Source of the DNA: Armatimonadota bacterium
GTDB lineage: Bacteria; Armatimonadota; Fimbriimonadia; Fimbriimonadales; GBS-DC
Direction: 5' to 3'
NCBI GenBank assembly: GCA_013359125.1
Contig: JABWCR010000002.1
Span: 114,616 to 178,615, forward strand
Length of the DNA stretch: 64,000 nucleotides
Within the stretch, counting starts at the first letter, position 1. Each line of letters opens with the position of its first letter. The notes under the pieces were generated by a model. That model did not search any database. It saw only the letters and a list, made by a program, of their open reading frames with translations, and was not told where the DNA came from. The position numbers were made by a program, and so were the translations under genes. Positions 1 to 9,930 of this stretch are shown here, piece after piece.

Positions 1-53
1 AGAGCAGGCGGCTCATAACCGCTTGGTTGGGGGTTCGAATCCCTCCGGGCCCA
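1..53 (+). tRNA. tRNA with CAU anticodon (tRNA-Met or Ile2), 3' part
   Basis: The 5' end lies outside the window. The anticodon stem is 7-11 with 19-23, and the 7-base loop holds CAT at 14-16. The T-arm is 29-33 with 41-45 around TTCGAAT, and the 3' acceptor strand is 46-52 with discriminator A at 53. The CCA tail is not encoded (CT follows). The anticodon stem lacks the three G-C pairs typical of initiator tRNA, so this is elongator Met or lysidine-modified Ile2; the missing acceptor half prevents a decision. Confidence 0.9.
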
Positions 54-64
54 CTCTCTTCGGG

Positions 65-70
65 TATCCT
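65..70 (+). promoter_or_regulatory. -10-like box (TATCCT) directly before the first CDS
   Basis: TATCCT is preceded by GG and followed after exactly 7 bases by the GTG at 78. This predicts a transcript starting at or next to the start codon. It matches the GGTAnnnT boxes seen before many other genes here. No convincing -35 is visible because the tRNA occupies that region. Confidence 0.45.
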
Positions 71-77
71 TTTGAGC

Positions 78-2333
78 GTGAATCGTTGCCTCCTGTCCCT
101 CGTCCTGCTGGTTGCGGCCTCCAGTTTGTTCGCACAACCCGTCTCCCAGGGCATCGCCGTCGAAATGGACGAGAAATTAGGGCTTAGCATCGATAAAGCC
201 CGGTCGATCGGATCGACCTGCGTGGTCGTCAAAGTTCCGGCAAGCATTAGTCCAGAACTCTGGAAAGTCGCGATCGAAACGCTCGAATCGCGAAACCTGG
301 GCTATTGGCTTTGGCTCCCAGACAGTTCGGCGCGCAATGCCGAAGGTTGGATCTGCCAACCCGAGCGCTATCGCCAGAACCCAGATCCAAAGGGCGTCTA
401 CAAGTTTCGGTCGGACACAGCCTCTCGCGCTTTAGCCTTCATTGTAGAAAAGCGAAGCGGCGATCTACGACGCAACATCGAGATTGAGTTAAAGGACGGC
501 GAGGCCGCGTTTGGCGCTAGCGCCGACAACGAATTAGACGTAGCGCTTTACTATCCGTTCGGCGTCAGTCAGATGCCCGACTTCTGGGCCAAGCACGACG
601 CGCACCGCGACCGATTAGCGCTGCTGCTACAGTCCAAGAGGCCCTCCAGGAGCCTTCTAGGCTGGATCAACGCCTCTCCGTCGCTCCCGTCTCAAGATCA
701 TTGGCGGGTGTTTCCCAACAGCCCAGAGTTTCAGCTGGATTGGGAGTCCTACCTGCGCGGCAAATATCAGGATGTGTCGGGATTGAACTTTGCCTGGAGG
801 ACGGACGTAGAGTTCAAAACGCATCGCGAGGCGGCGCAACGCTTTCCCCTGTGGGCCAACAAGCGAGGCGTTGCGGCTTTATGGAAGATCGGCGAGCGGC
901 CCGTTCATGTGGATCAGGCGCGCACGCAGTTCTGGACCGATTATCACGATTTTCTAAGAATGCGATGCGAGACGGCCTACCGTTCGATGCAGAAGTTTTT
1001 GAACGCGCCCTGTCTGAGTTGGATGGAGTTGACCGACGGTTCCGATCTGTCTCCTTCTCCCGCTTGGTTGCCGCGCGATCGGGACGGCGCCGCCGTCTAC
1101 ATACCGTCCAATGTACGAGACCATTGGTTTGCCGCCTTGTCGCAAGCCGCCGGATCAATGGCCGACATGAAGGGTCAGCGTTTGGCGATAATCGAAACCG
1201 CAACCGCCACTAGCGCATTGGTCCAGACCTTAGCCGGCGTTGGCTTCTCGACGATCGTTTGGGAATCGAAGCCGGAAGACGCGATCGGAGATGCCCTGTC
1301 TGTAACTCCGACTGCTCGCCAGCCCGTGGCAGAGGCTTTCCCCATTTCGGCTTGGACGCCCGTCGAGCCTCAACTGATGGACGATGGCCGGTGGCTCGTG
1401 CCGTCTCAAACAGCTGTCGGAGGCAGACTGATCTGGATAGACGGCGTGTACGGTTACTGGACGATGGTTCAAACGGACGTAGGACCGCGGGTCCGGCTCT
1501 GCTTATGGACAAATAGAGAATCGAAGCAGCTCGTGCTGAAGTTCGGCGATAAGACGCCCATCTTCGCTTCGATGGCCGACGGCACGGCCGCTCAAGCGAC
1601 TGTGCGGGGCGACCGGGTTACGGTCATGATTGGCTCGAGACCTACATTCCTTACTGGTTTTACCGCCTTGCCTTTGTGCGAGACAGCCATCGAAGATTTG
1701 GCGGCGCGGTTCAAACGGGCTGAGGAAACTGCATCGAATCTTAAGCGCGATCTATCCGTTCAGCGGTTCGGCTACAAGCAGGCCATGCAAACCTATTCAA
1801 AGAGCCCGCTCTCAGGCTTCGAGTTAGTGCGCCAAGCGGTCGAATCGGCCGAGCGCGCAGTCAGAAACTACGTCTGGTTAGAAGCGGAGAATGCACGGGA
1901 TCACAATTTTGGCTCCTCGCGCGACTGGGCTGCGATTTCGGGCGGCGCCAGCTTGTGGCTAAAGTCCTCCATCCTCCCGACCGGTGGATACGACTACGCC
2001 AACTACAGTTTCAGCGCTCCTTATGACGGCGACTATGCGATCTGGGTTGCGGCCGCAGGGCTGTCGAGAGAGCTAGAATGGAGCGTTCAGCCCGATCCCA
2101 AAAACGAGGCGTCGAGCGGGGCCGAAGGTCGCTATTCTCCAAACGGAGACAAGGGCGCCAAGTACGCCGGGCGCTATGTTTGGCACCGAATCGGATCGGC
2201 GCGCATCCGACCCGGATCGCACGAGCTAACCTTGCGCTTCAAGGCGAACGGCGAGCGATACATCGAATTGGATGCCATCCTGATCGCGCCGAACGGCATC
2301 GTTCCGACCGGCGCATCACAACCAAGGCCTTAA
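78..2333 (+). CDS. Large secreted protein, glycosidase-like with C-terminal CBM-like domain
   Basis: A 751-residue exported protein. The reading frame stays open upstream into the tRNA, but GTG 78 is preferred because it begins a classic signal peptide (VNRCLLSLVLLVAASSLFAQ) and has a -10 box 7 bases before it. The middle (about residues 150-430) has aromatic-rich segments reminiscent of TIM-barrel beta-galactosidase-like proteins (a stretch around YLRGKYQDVSGLNFAW), but I cannot assign a family or catalytic acids. The last ~140 residues (starting near WLEAENARDHNFGSSRDW) look like a beta-sandwich carbohydrate-binding module. It lies 43 bases upstream of the fad operon but has no obvious metabolic link to it. 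Substrate unknown. Confidence 0.75.
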   Translation: MNRCLLSLVLLVAASSLFAQPVSQGIAVEMDEKLGLSIDKARSIGSTCVVVKVPASISPELWKVAIETLESRNLGYWLWLPDSSARNAEGWICQPERYRQNPDPKGVYKFRSDTASRALAFIVEKRSGDLRRNIEIELKDGEAAFGASADNELDVALYYPFGVSQMPDFWAKHDAHRDRLALLLQSKRPSRSLLGWINASPSLPSQDHWRVFPNSPEFQLDWESYLRGKYQDVSGLNFAWRTDVEFKTHREAAQRFPLWANKRGVAALWKIGERPVHVDQARTQFWTDYHDFLRMRCETAYRSMQKFLNAPCLSWMELTDGSDLSPSPAWLPRDRDGAAVYIPSNVRDHWFAALSQAAGSMADMKGQRLAIIETATATSALVQTLAGVGFSTIVWESKPEDAIGDALSVTPTARQPVAEAFPISAWTPVEPQLMDDGRWLVPSQTAVGGRLIWIDGVYGYWTMVQTDVGPRVRLCLWTNRESKQLVLKFGDKTPIFASMADGTAAQATVRGDRVTVMIGSRPTFLTGFTALPLCETAIEDLAARFKRAEETASNLKRDLSVQRFGYKQAMQTYSKSPLSGFELVRQAVESAERAVRNYVWLEAENARDHNFGSSRDWAAISGGASLWLKSSILPTGGYDYANYSFSAPYDGDYAIWVAAAGLSRELEWSVQPDPKNEASSGAEGRYSPNGDKGAKYAGRYVWHRIGSARIRPGSHELTLRFKANGERYIELDAILIAPNGIVPTGASQPRP

Positions 2334-2376
2334 GACAGGAACCAATGCCAAACCAAAGAAAAGACGAGGGAAACGA

Positions 2377-4752
2377 ATGATCGACGAACATAAGACGACC
2401 GGGTTCGCCGTGGTTTTGGGCGCCGGCACGATGGGCGCGCAAATCGCGGCGCACTTGGCGAACGTCGGGTGGCGCGCGCTGTTGCTCGACATCCCGGGCG
2501 GCGAGCCAACCCCAGACGAAGCGGCAAAGGGTCTGACTGCAACCAGCCCAGAAGTTCGAAATCGTCCCGCTATTCAAGGGCTTGCCAAAGCAAAGAAACT
2601 CAAACCCGCGCCGTTCTATCATGAAAAGTTTGCCGATCGCATCCAGTTTGGCAATTTTGACGACGACCTGCCTAAAATCAAGGACGCCGATTGGGTGATC
2701 GAAGCCATCGTCGAACGGTCGGACATCAAAAGACAGATGTGGGACAAGGTACAGCAGCACGCAGGCCCCCAAACGTATCTCAGCACAAACACATCCGGTC
2801 TCTCCGTCTCCGAGATGACAGAGGGCTGCAGCGAAGAGATTCGCGCCCGGTTCTTTGGAGCGCACTTCTTCAATCCGCCTCGATATTTGAAACTGCTTGA
2901 ACTGATTCCTCTCGATCAAACCGCGCAAGATACGATGGACCGTGCGGTCGGTTTTGGCGAAAAGGTATTGGGCAAGAGGGTCGTGATCGCACGGGACACC
3001 CCCGGTTTTATCGGCAACCGCTTGGGCATCTATTCGATGATGAGCGTGTTTCAGGCGGTCAAAGAGTTTGATATGACCGTCGAAGAGGTCGATGCGCTGA
3101 CGGGGCCTCTGATCGGGCGACCGCGCAGCGCGACCTTCCGATTGGCCGACATCGTTGGCCTGGACGTGCTTGCCAGCGTTGCGAGCCATCAGCGCGAAAG
3201 GCTCGAAACGCCAGAAGAAAAGGCCGCGTTCGAACTTCCCGAAGTCGTGCAGACTATGCTTGCCGAAGGTCGATTGGGCGAGAAGAGCGGAGCCGGTTTC
3301 TTTCGACGCCTAAAGGACGGCACGATAGAAGCGATGGACCTGAAAACGGGCGAATACCGACCGCGCCAAAAGCCGCGATTCGACCATTTCGCCGAAATCG
3401 AAAAACTGCCCCTTAAGGAGCGCATCAAAGCCCTGATCGCGCACGACAGCCGAGAAGGGAAGTTTTTGTGGCGATTGTTCAGCGACGGTTTGTGCTACGC
3501 CCTGACGCATGGACCCAGCCTGTGCGACGACCCCGAGCCGATCGACAATGCGATCAAATGGGGCTTTGGATGGGAGATGGGGCCGATCGAAACATTGGAC
3601 GCCATCGGCCCGCGCGCGTTCGCCGAACGCCTGGATGTCGTTCCGCCAACGCTTCAGCAACTGTTTAATTCGGGTCGCGAGACGTTCTATCAAGGCGATA
3701 CGGTCTACTCTTGGTCGATCGGCGGCGCCCGGCAGATCGACCTCTCGCCCGAGTTTATGACGCCGGGGATCATGGCCGAAAAGCGCCCCAAACTTCTTGG
3801 CAACGCCGACGCCTCGCTGTACGACTTGGGCGACGACGTTTTTTGCGCGGCGATCCATTCCAAAATGAACACCCTCGGCCCCTCCGTAATGGAGACGATC
3901 CTGAAAGGCGCCGACAAAGCCGAACAGGAAGGCCGCGGCTTGGTGATAACGGGACTGGGCGACCACTTTAGCGTTGGATTCAACCTACAACTGTTCCTGA
4001 TGATGATCGGCGCGGGCGAGTGGGACGAGGTCGCAAACGGCGCCCATGCTTTTCAGCAAAGTTTGTTGCGCCTTCGCTACGCCAAGGTTCCAATCGTCAG
4101 CGCCGTTTTTGGCTATACGTTGGGCGGCGCGTGCGAACTGGCCATGCACAGTTCGAGCGTCGTAGCTTCGGCGGAAACCTACATGGGGCTGCCGGAAGTC
4201 GGAGTCGGCATTATTCCTGGCGGCGGCGGCGCGAGTACCATGCTTCATCGCGCCTTAAAAGACCTTCCGGCAGACGCCGATCCCTATCCAGCAGTGCGCA
4301 AGATCATTGAGACTTTAGGATTTGGCAAGGTGGGCACGAGCGCGTTCGAAGCGCAAGAGTACGGATTCCTGCGCCCGGGCTTGGATCAGATCGTGATCAA
4401 TCCCGATCGCGTTTTGTGGGGCGCCAAGCAAGCTGCCATCAACCTGTACGAAGCAGGCTATCAGCCGCCCGAACCGCCAAAGGTCATGGCGCATGGCGAC
4501 GGCCTCTATAGCCGACTCTATGTCGAGCTTTACAATCTCAAGACCGGCGGTATGATGTCCGATCACGACTTCCTCATCCTTTCGGAACTGGCATGGATAC
4601 TGTCCGGCGGCGACGGCGCCAGCGCAAAACCGATGCCCGAAGCCTACTTCTATCGGCTTGAGGTCATCGTAAACGCCAAACTGGCGCAACAGCCCAAGAC
4701 CTGGGAAAGAATGAAGCACATGCTGGAGAAGGGCAAACCCCTTCGCAATTAA
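2377..4752 (+). CDS. fadN: 3-hydroxyacyl-CoA dehydrogenase / enoyl-CoA hydratase (FadN type)
   Basis: Bifunctional beta-oxidation enzyme of 791 residues that hydrates trans-2-enoyl-CoA and oxidises L-3-hydroxyacyl-CoA with NAD. The NAD-binding fold comes first: GAGTMG at residues 15-20, and the dehydrogenase signature NTSGLSVSEM with FFGAHFFNPP near 145-175. The crotonase domain is C-terminal (LGGACELAMH, then PEVGVGIIPGGGG, about 585-625). This order, dehydrogenase then hydratase, is that of Bacillus FadN and the reverse of E. coli FadB; the length also matches FadN. It is the first gene of the fatty-acid degradation operon and is followed 10 bases later by the thiolase. Cytoplasmic. Confidence 0.95.
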   Translation: MIDEHKTTGFAVVLGAGTMGAQIAAHLANVGWRALLLDIPGGEPTPDEAAKGLTATSPEVRNRPAIQGLAKAKKLKPAPFYHEKFADRIQFGNFDDDLPKIKDADWVIEAIVERSDIKRQMWDKVQQHAGPQTYLSTNTSGLSVSEMTEGCSEEIRARFFGAHFFNPPRYLKLLELIPLDQTAQDTMDRAVGFGEKVLGKRVVIARDTPGFIGNRLGIYSMMSVFQAVKEFDMTVEEVDALTGPLIGRPRSATFRLADIVGLDVLASVASHQRERLETPEEKAAFELPEVVQTMLAEGRLGEKSGAGFFRRLKDGTIEAMDLKTGEYRPRQKPRFDHFAEIEKLPLKERIKALIAHDSREGKFLWRLFSDGLCYALTHGPSLCDDPEPIDNAIKWGFGWEMGPIETLDAIGPRAFAERLDVVPPTLQQLFNSGRETFYQGDTVYSWSIGGARQIDLSPEFMTPGIMAEKRPKLLGNADASLYDLGDDVFCAAIHSKMNTLGPSVMETILKGADKAEQEGRGLVITGLGDHFSVGFNLQLFLMMIGAGEWDEVANGAHAFQQSLLRLRYAKVPIVSAVFGYTLGGACELAMHSSSVVASAETYMGLPEVGVGIIPGGGGASTMLHRALKDLPADADPYPAVRKIIETLGFGKVGTSAFEAQEYGFLRPGLDQIVINPDRVLWGAKQAAINLYEAGYQPPEPPKVMAHGDGLYSRLYVELYNLKTGGMMSDHDFLILSELAWILSGGDGASAKPMPEAYFYRLEVIVNAKLAQQPKTWERMKHMLEKGKPLRN

Positions 4753-4762
4753 GGAGACCACG

Positions 4763-5941
4763 ATGCAAGACGCTTATATAGTTGCTTCGGTAAGAACGGC
4801 GATCGGAAAAGCGCCCCGCGGCGCGCTGCGAAACGTGCGACCGGACGATTTAGGCGCATTTGCGCTTCAAGGCGCTTTGGCGCAAGTTCCCGGTCTCGAC
4901 CCTAAGGAGATAGAGGACGTCGTCTTTGGCTGCGCAATGCCAGAGGGCGAGCAGGGCATGAACGTAGCCCGGATCAGTGTGCTGCGAGCCGGTTGGCCTA
5001 TCGATGTGGCCGCCGCGACGGTCAATCGCATGTGCGCCTCGGGTCTGGAGGCCATTGCGATCGCGGCTCAGCGCGTTCAAACGGGCCAATGCGATGTCGC
5101 CGTCGGTGGCGGAACGGAGAGCATGTCGATGATCCCCATGGGCGGAACCATTTTCAAACCAAACCCGACGCTTGCTCGCAACTATCCCGATTCCTATCTG
5201 GGCATGGGGCTGACTGCCGAGAAACTGGTCAATGAGTACGGCATAACCCGCGAGGAGCAGGACGAGTTCTCCTACAACAGCCATATGAAGGCGGTCTCCG
5301 CTCAAGATTCCGGCGCATTCGAAGGCGAGATTTGGACGGTGCAAACGACCGAGCGCGACTACGGCCCGGACGGCTATCCAAAGGAGAAAGAAGTTATTCT
5401 TAAGCAGGACGAAGGACCTCGGCGCGATACAACCATCGAAGCGCTGGCGAAGCTTAAGCCAGCATTCTTGAGCGACGGCACCGTAACGGCGGGCAACAGT
5501 TCTCAACGGAGCGACGGCGCCGCTGCGACGATTCTGATGAGCGAGAGCAAGATGAACGCTCTCGGACTGAAACCGATCGCACGATTGGTCTCCTATGCGC
5601 TTGCGGGCGTTCCGCCGGAAACGATGGGCATCGGCCCTGCGTTTGCAATCCCCAAAGCGCTGGAGAAAGCGGGCAAAAAGGTCGAGGACATCGACTTGTT
5701 CGAGGTGAACGAGGCGTTTGCCGCTCAGGTGCTGGCCGTGTTGCGACAGTTCCCCCTGCCGACCGAACGACTGAACGTCAATGGCGGTGCCGTTGCACTC
5801 GGTCATCCATTGGGCTGTACAGGCGCCCGGCAGACAGCGACTCTCTTGAACGCGTTGCGAAAGAGAGGCGGGAAGTGGGGCGTCGTTAGCATGTGTGTGG
5901 GAGGCGGCATGGGCGCCGCGGCGGTGTACGAACTGTTATGA
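4763..5941 (+). CDS. fadA: Acetyl-CoA acyltransferase (thiolase)
   Basis: Cleaves 3-ketoacyl-CoA to acetyl-CoA and a shortened acyl-CoA, the last step of beta-oxidation. It has 392 residues, the normal thiolase length. Visible catalytic residues are the nucleophile Cys91 (NRMCASG), His348 ([10 protein letters not shown]) and Cys378 (CVGGGMGAA). A good ribosome site (AAGGAG) lies 8 bases before ATG. The stop codon TGA overlaps the ATG of the next small gene (ATGA), implying translational coupling. Position after fadN supports a degradative rather than biosynthetic role. Confidence 0.95.
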   Translation: MQDAYIVASVRTAIGKAPRGALRNVRPDDLGAFALQGALAQVPGLDPKEIEDVVFGCAMPEGEQGMNVARISVLRAGWPIDVAAATVNRMCASGLEAIAIAAQRVQTGQCDVAVGGGTESMSMIPMGGTIFKPNPTLARNYPDSYLGMGLTAEKLVNEYGITREEQDEFSYNSHMKAVSAQDSGAFEGEIWTVQTTERDYGPDGYPKEKEVILKQDEGPRRDTTIEALAKLKPAFLSDGTVTAGNSSQRSDGAAATILMSESKMNALGLKPIARLVSYALAGVPPETMGIGPAFAIPKALEKAGKKVEDIDLFEVNEAFAAQVLAVLRQFPLPTERLNVNGGAVALGHPLGCTGARQTATLLNALRKRGGKWGVVSMCVGGGMGAAAVYELL

Positions 5942-6225
5942 AACACAAAGGCGACACGGCGATCGACAACCTCTCCGCTGCATTTGGTCGAATGTTGATC
6001 GCGCTGTATGCAGCCGAAAAGTGGGCCGTTACTTTAGAAGACCGCGAAGAGGCGGCCAGGGCGATCCGCATGTCCGAAGCGATGGAAGCGGAGGCCATGG
6101 CCGCGTTTGGACGAGATAGCGTTGCGCCCCTCTTGAGGCAATTGGTGCGCGAAACGGGCGATTTAGCCGCAATTAGACGCTATCTAACCATGCCGGACCG
6201 CACAAGATCGCATCACTATGCATAG
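5938..6225 (+). CDS. Small unknown protein coupled to the thiolase
   Basis: A 95-residue protein starting at the ATG that overlaps the thiolase stop (ATGA). The open frame extends upstream, but that part is thiolase coding sequence. It is predicted soluble and largely helical (ALYAAEKWAVTLEDREEAARAIRMSE is split by no turn formers), with no signal peptide, cysteines or recognisable motif; it ends in TRSHHYA. It sits between the thiolase and etfB (13-base gap), so it is surely co-expressed with beta-oxidation. A regulatory or scaffolding role is only a guess. Confidence 0.75.
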   Translation: MKHKGDTAIDNLSAAFGRMLIALYAAEKWAVTLEDREEAARAIRMSEAMEAEAMAAFGRDSVAPLLRQLVRETGDLAAIRRYLTMPDRTRSHHYA

Positions 6226-6238
6226 GGAGGCTGACTGA

Positions 6239-6988
6239 ATGAAGGTGTTGACGCCGATCAAGCGCGTGCCCGATCCGTTTGCCAAGGTAACGCCCGGACC
6301 GGACGGACGATCCGTCGTTGTAGATGGCGAGAAGCACGTTATCAACCCATTCTGCGAGATCGCGCTTGAGGAAGCGATTCGACTCAAAGAAGCCGGCATG
6401 GCCACCGAAGTTGTAGCCGTAACGGTTGGAGGCGCAGAAGCTGCCGAGCAGCTTCGAACTGCGCTGGCAATGGGCGCCGACCGAGCCGTCCATATCCAAG
6501 TTGACGAGACGCTCGATCCGCCCGCGATCGCAAAGCTCTTGGCCGCCTTCGCAAAGCGCGAGTCGCCTCAAATTATTCTATTAGGTAAGCAGGCCGTCGA
6601 TTTGGATAACAATGCGGTCGGTCAATACCTCGCCGCCTATTTGGGAGTCCCCCAAGCGACCTTTGCCTCCAAAATTGAAATCAGCGGAAGCGAAGCGACG
6701 GTTGCAAGGGAAACCGACAGCGGCATCGAAACCATCCGAGTCGCCTTGCCTGCCGTCATTACAACCGATCTGCGGTTGAACGAGCCTCGGTACGTTTCGC
6801 TCACAGGCATAGTTCGAGCAAGAAGCAAGCCGTTGGAAACGCTCTCGCCGGCCGACTTGGGCGTGTCGGTGCAAGCCAGCGTGCGCCTGATAAGCGTCGA
6901 GGCTCCCCCCAAGCGACAGGGCGGTCGCAAAGTCGCCTCTGTATCCGAACTTGTTCAAGCCCTCAAGGAAGAAGCAAAGGCTATCTAA
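6239..6988 (+). CDS. etfB: Electron transfer flavoprotein beta subunit
   Basis: Subunit of the ETF that takes electrons from acyl-CoA dehydrogenase. 249 residues, normal length. Family hallmarks are the N-terminal LTPIKRVPDPFAKV, NPFCEIALEEAIRLKE, and the AMP-binding/recognition region with LLGKQAVDLDNNAVGQYLAAYLG (about 115-140). It sits 14 bases before etfA, so the two subunits are made together. Confidence 0.95.
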   Translation: MKVLTPIKRVPDPFAKVTPGPDGRSVVVDGEKHVINPFCEIALEEAIRLKEAGMATEVVAVTVGGAEAAEQLRTALAMGADRAVHIQVDETLDPPAIAKLLAAFAKRESPQIILLGKQAVDLDNNAVGQYLAAYLGVPQATFASKIEISGSEATVARETDSGIETIRVALPAVITTDLRLNEPRYVSLTGIVRARSKPLETLSPADLGVSVQASVRLISVEAPPKRQGGRKVASVSELVQALKEEAKAI

Positions 6989-7002
6989 TCACGGAGAGAT
7001 CA

Positions 7003-7938
7003 ATGAGAGTTCTCATTTTAGCGGAGAGCGATGGACAAATCGTATCGGAGAAAACCCTTCCCAGCATCGCCTTTGCGCAATCGATAGGGGCCGAGTTCGA
7101 CATTCTGGCATTCGGAGAACAGGGCATCGACCGCCTGCAAGGCTATGGCGCAGGCCGCGCGATCGTTGTTCAGAACGCCGGTCCGCCGCTGTCCGGCGCT
7201 TACGCAAAGACGATCGCTCTCGTCGCCGAGCCGTACGACATCGTTGTGGGTACGACTTCGACTTATACTCGCGATGTTCTGGCGCGGGCGGCAGCCTTGC
7301 TGGATTGGCCGATAGTGAGCGATGTCATACAGTTTGAAGCCAGCGAGAGAGTTAGGGTCAAACGTCCGATCTATTCGGCCAACCTGATCGGCACGTTCGA
7401 AATCGACGCGCCAAGATTCGCCATGACCGCTCGCGGTCCGGCATGGGGCAAGCCCGAATCGCGCAGCGGCGAATCGCAAATCGAACGCATTTCCTTACAA
7501 AGCGATTCGGACGGCACCCGATACATTGGATTGGAGCAAGGCGCGCAGGGCAGACCCGACTTGACGCAGGCTCGGGTCGTCGTGTCGGGCGGACGACCCT
7601 TAAAAGATGCAGAAACTTTCGAGAAGCTTATTGGCGGACTCGCCGACGTGCTGGGCGGCGCTGTGGGCGCAACGCGCGCCGCCGTCGATTCTGGAATCGC
7701 TCCAAACGACCTGCAGGTTGGTCAAACGGGCAAGACGGTTGCGCCGGAGCTCTATATCGCTGTGGCCGTCTCTGGGTCCGTGCAGCACCTGGCCGGAATG
7801 AAAGATTCGAAAGTCATCGTCGCCATCAACACCGACCCAGAAGCGCCCATCTACGATGTGGCCGACTTCGGCTTAGTGATGGACCTCTATCAAGCGGTAC
7901 CCGAGATGATCGAGGAACTCAAACGTTTAAGAGGCTAA
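7003..7938 (+). CDS. etfA: Electron transfer flavoprotein alpha subunit
   Basis: FAD-binding partner of EtfB, 311 residues. The C-terminal FAD domain is clear: [15 protein letters not shown], then [19 protein letters not shown] and [19 protein letters not shown] (about 190-280). Its stop codon is immediately followed by the ATG of the membrane Fe-S oxidoreductase with no spacer, which links ETF with its likely electron acceptor. Confidence 0.95.
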   Translation: MRVLILAESDGQIVSEKTLPSIAFAQSIGAEFDILAFGEQGIDRLQGYGAGRAIVVQNAGPPLSGAYAKTIALVAEPYDIVVGTTSTYTRDVLARAAALLDWPIVSDVIQFEASERVRVKRPIYSANLIGTFEIDAPRFAMTARGPAWGKPESRSGESQIERISLQSDSDGTRYIGLEQGAQGRPDLTQARVVVSGGRPLKDAETFEKLIGGLADVLGGAVGATRAAVDSGIAPNDLQVGQTGKTVAPELYIAVAVSGSVQHLAGMKDSKVIVAINTDPEAPIYDVADFGLVMDLYQAVPEMIEELKRLRG

Positions 7939-9912
7939 ATGGACTGGTCCGAATATACGCGCAATACTTATATTGGAATTAGTTCTCTCGAAAAAGCGCT
8001 CTTTTACATCCTGATCTTCTCTTCTATCGGCTATGTCGCCCTTTGGTATCGCGGTCGCGCTCGCCTGTGGAAACAGGGCCAGGCCGTGTCGGACGATCGC
8101 CCGTGGCATAAGCGATTCCGAACGATGCGGCGGTTCTCTCTAGAGCAACGAAAACTGCCGAGGCACAAGTTCGGCGGCCTCTTTCACATTCCGATGTACA
8201 TCGGCTTCATCGTCCTCTTCATCGGCACGACTCTGCTCTTTATCAACGAGACGACCGAGCGCGTCGGATTCAAGTTCCATAAGGGATTGTATTTTGCCGT
8301 TTACGAGGTGACTCTCGATCTTTTTGGCTTGGGCGTCTTGTTCGGCTGCCTGCTAGCGCTTTATCGCCGTATTGTTCAGAAGCCGCCATCGCTCAGCCGC
8401 GCTCCCGCCGACCTGGTCAGCGTTCTCTTACTCTTCGTCATTGTGCTGACGGGGTATGCGCTCGAATCGGCGCGCATAGTCGTAGATAGCACACCGCCTC
8501 AAGTTGCGGCATGGTCATTTGTCGGCAACGCTTTTGCGCCTGCCTTCATGGGCCTATCGGTTGATGGTTACGGCGTGATCTGGTGGATTCATGCCGTCCT
8601 TATTGCCGCATGGATCGTTTCCCTCGCATTTGGAAGGACGCGGCACATTTTGCTGGCGCCCGTGGTCGCCTATTTCAAACCCGCTATCCAGGCCAACGTC
8701 CCGCCCAACGTCGATATCGAGCAAGTAGAGCAGGGAGGTGCAATCGGTGTCAATGCCCTCTCCCAATTCTCGCGCTGGCATCTGATGAGCCTTGACGCCT
8801 GCATGGGCTGCGGTCGGTGCGAACGCGCCTGTCCCGCCACAGCCACGGGCAAAACGCTCAACCCGAAGCTCATAGTTGAGAAGCTTCGAGACGCAATGAC
8901 AAAGGGCAGCGGCGATGATTTGACCCATGTGATCAGCGACGACGAGCTCTTTGCCTGCACGACGTGCGGCGCCTGTCGAGAGGAGTGCCCCGTATTGATC
9001 GAGCATCCCATCATGATTATGGAAATGCGACGGCACCGGGTAACCGAAGGCAATCTGCGCGGTACGCCTGCAGGCGCTTTGCAACGGATCGGCAGCCAGG
9101 GCAATCCGTGGGGTCTGCCGCCCGCCGATCGCGCAAAGTGGGCAGACGGCCTCGACATTCCAACGGTCGCCGAAAACCCGAACTTTGACATTCTCTTTTG
9201 GGTTGGGTGCGCAGGCGCATACGATCCACGCGGACAGCAAACCGCGCGCGCCATTGCAACGCTCCTGACCAAGGCAGGCGTCAATTTTGCTGTGCTGGGC
9301 CCTAAAGAAAAGTGCACGGGCGATACGCCGCGACGGCTTGGCGAAGACTTGCTTTTCCAAGACCTGGCCATGCAAAACGTCGAGACCTTGAATGCTGCCA
9401 AGGTCAAGCGAATCGTTGCGATGTGCCCGCACTGTATGCACACGATCAAGAACGAGTTCGGAGCATTCGGCGGGCAGTACGAAGTTCTCCATCACACGCA
9501 ACTATTGGCGGAACTCATCGAACAAGGCAAACTTCCAGCGCCCCAAGACGGCGGCAAGACGATTACGTACCACGATCCCTGCTATCTGGCGCGGGTCAAT
9601 GGCATCCACGCGGCGCCTCGGCGAGCGTTGAGCGGCATGAAGCTGAACATCATAGAGGCGCCGCGCTCTAAGGATAAGACTTTCTGCTGCGGCGCCGGCG
9701 GCGGTCGGATGTGGACCGAAGAACCGCCCAGCCAGCGACCGGGAGTTCAGCGCGCCGACGAACTGCTGGCGACGAACGCCGAAACGGTCGCGGTCGGCTG
9801 TCCTTTCTGCATGATCATGATCTCTGACAGCGTCAAAGCCAAGAGCGAAACCACTCAGGTCAAAGATATTGCCGAACTGATCCTGGAACAAATCGAGACA
9901 CCTGTGCGATAA
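7939..9912 (+). CDS. Membrane Fe-S oxidoreductase, likely ETF:quinone oxidoreductase
   Basis: 657 residues. The N-terminal ~250 residues hold about five transmembrane segments resembling a NarI-type cytochrome b domain. Two 4Fe-4S motifs follow (CMGCGRCERACP near 287, CTTCGACREECP near 339). Two CCG (heterodisulfide-reductase-like) modules come last (VGCAGAYDPRG, CPHCMH, CYLARVNG, CCGAGGGRMW, VGCPFCM). This architecture is that of FadF-like proteins encoded beside etfAB and fad genes. The inferred role is passing ETF electrons to menaquinone in the membrane. It starts directly at the etfA stop; neither heme nor acceptor is proven. Confidence 0.88.
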   Translation: MDWSEYTRNTYIGISSLEKALFYILIFSSIGYVALWYRGRARLWKQGQAVSDDRPWHKRFRTMRRFSLEQRKLPRHKFGGLFHIPMYIGFIVLFIGTTLLFINETTERVGFKFHKGLYFAVYEVTLDLFGLGVLFGCLLALYRRIVQKPPSLSRAPADLVSVLLLFVIVLTGYALESARIVVDSTPPQVAAWSFVGNAFAPAFMGLSVDGYGVIWWIHAVLIAAWIVSLAFGRTRHILLAPVVAYFKPAIQANVPPNVDIEQVEQGGAIGVNALSQFSRWHLMSLDACMGCGRCERACPATATGKTLNPKLIVEKLRDAMTKGSGDDLTHVISDDELFACTTCGACREECPVLIEHPIMIMEMRRHRVTEGNLRGTPAGALQRIGSQGNPWGLPPADRAKWADGLDIPTVAENPNFDILFWVGCAGAYDPRGQQTARAIATLLTKAGVNFAVLGPKEKCTGDTPRRLGEDLLFQDLAMQNVETLNAAKVKRIVAMCPHCMHTIKNEFGAFGGQYEVLHHTQLLAELIEQGKLPAPQDGGKTITYHDPCYLARVNGIHAAPRRALSGMKLNIIEAPRSKDKTFCCGAGGGRMWTEEPPSQRPGVQRADELLATNAETVAVGCPFCMIMISDSVKAKSETTQVKDIAELILEQIETPVR

Positions 9913-9930
9913 TAGAGAACGGAGGACACC

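Noticed and set aside
4850..5806. Long antisense frames inside the fad genes (for example 4850-5806 and 2239-3189 on the minus strand, 8554-9501)
   Set aside because: They mirror well-conserved coding genes, lack ribosome sites and are a by-product of high GC codon usage.
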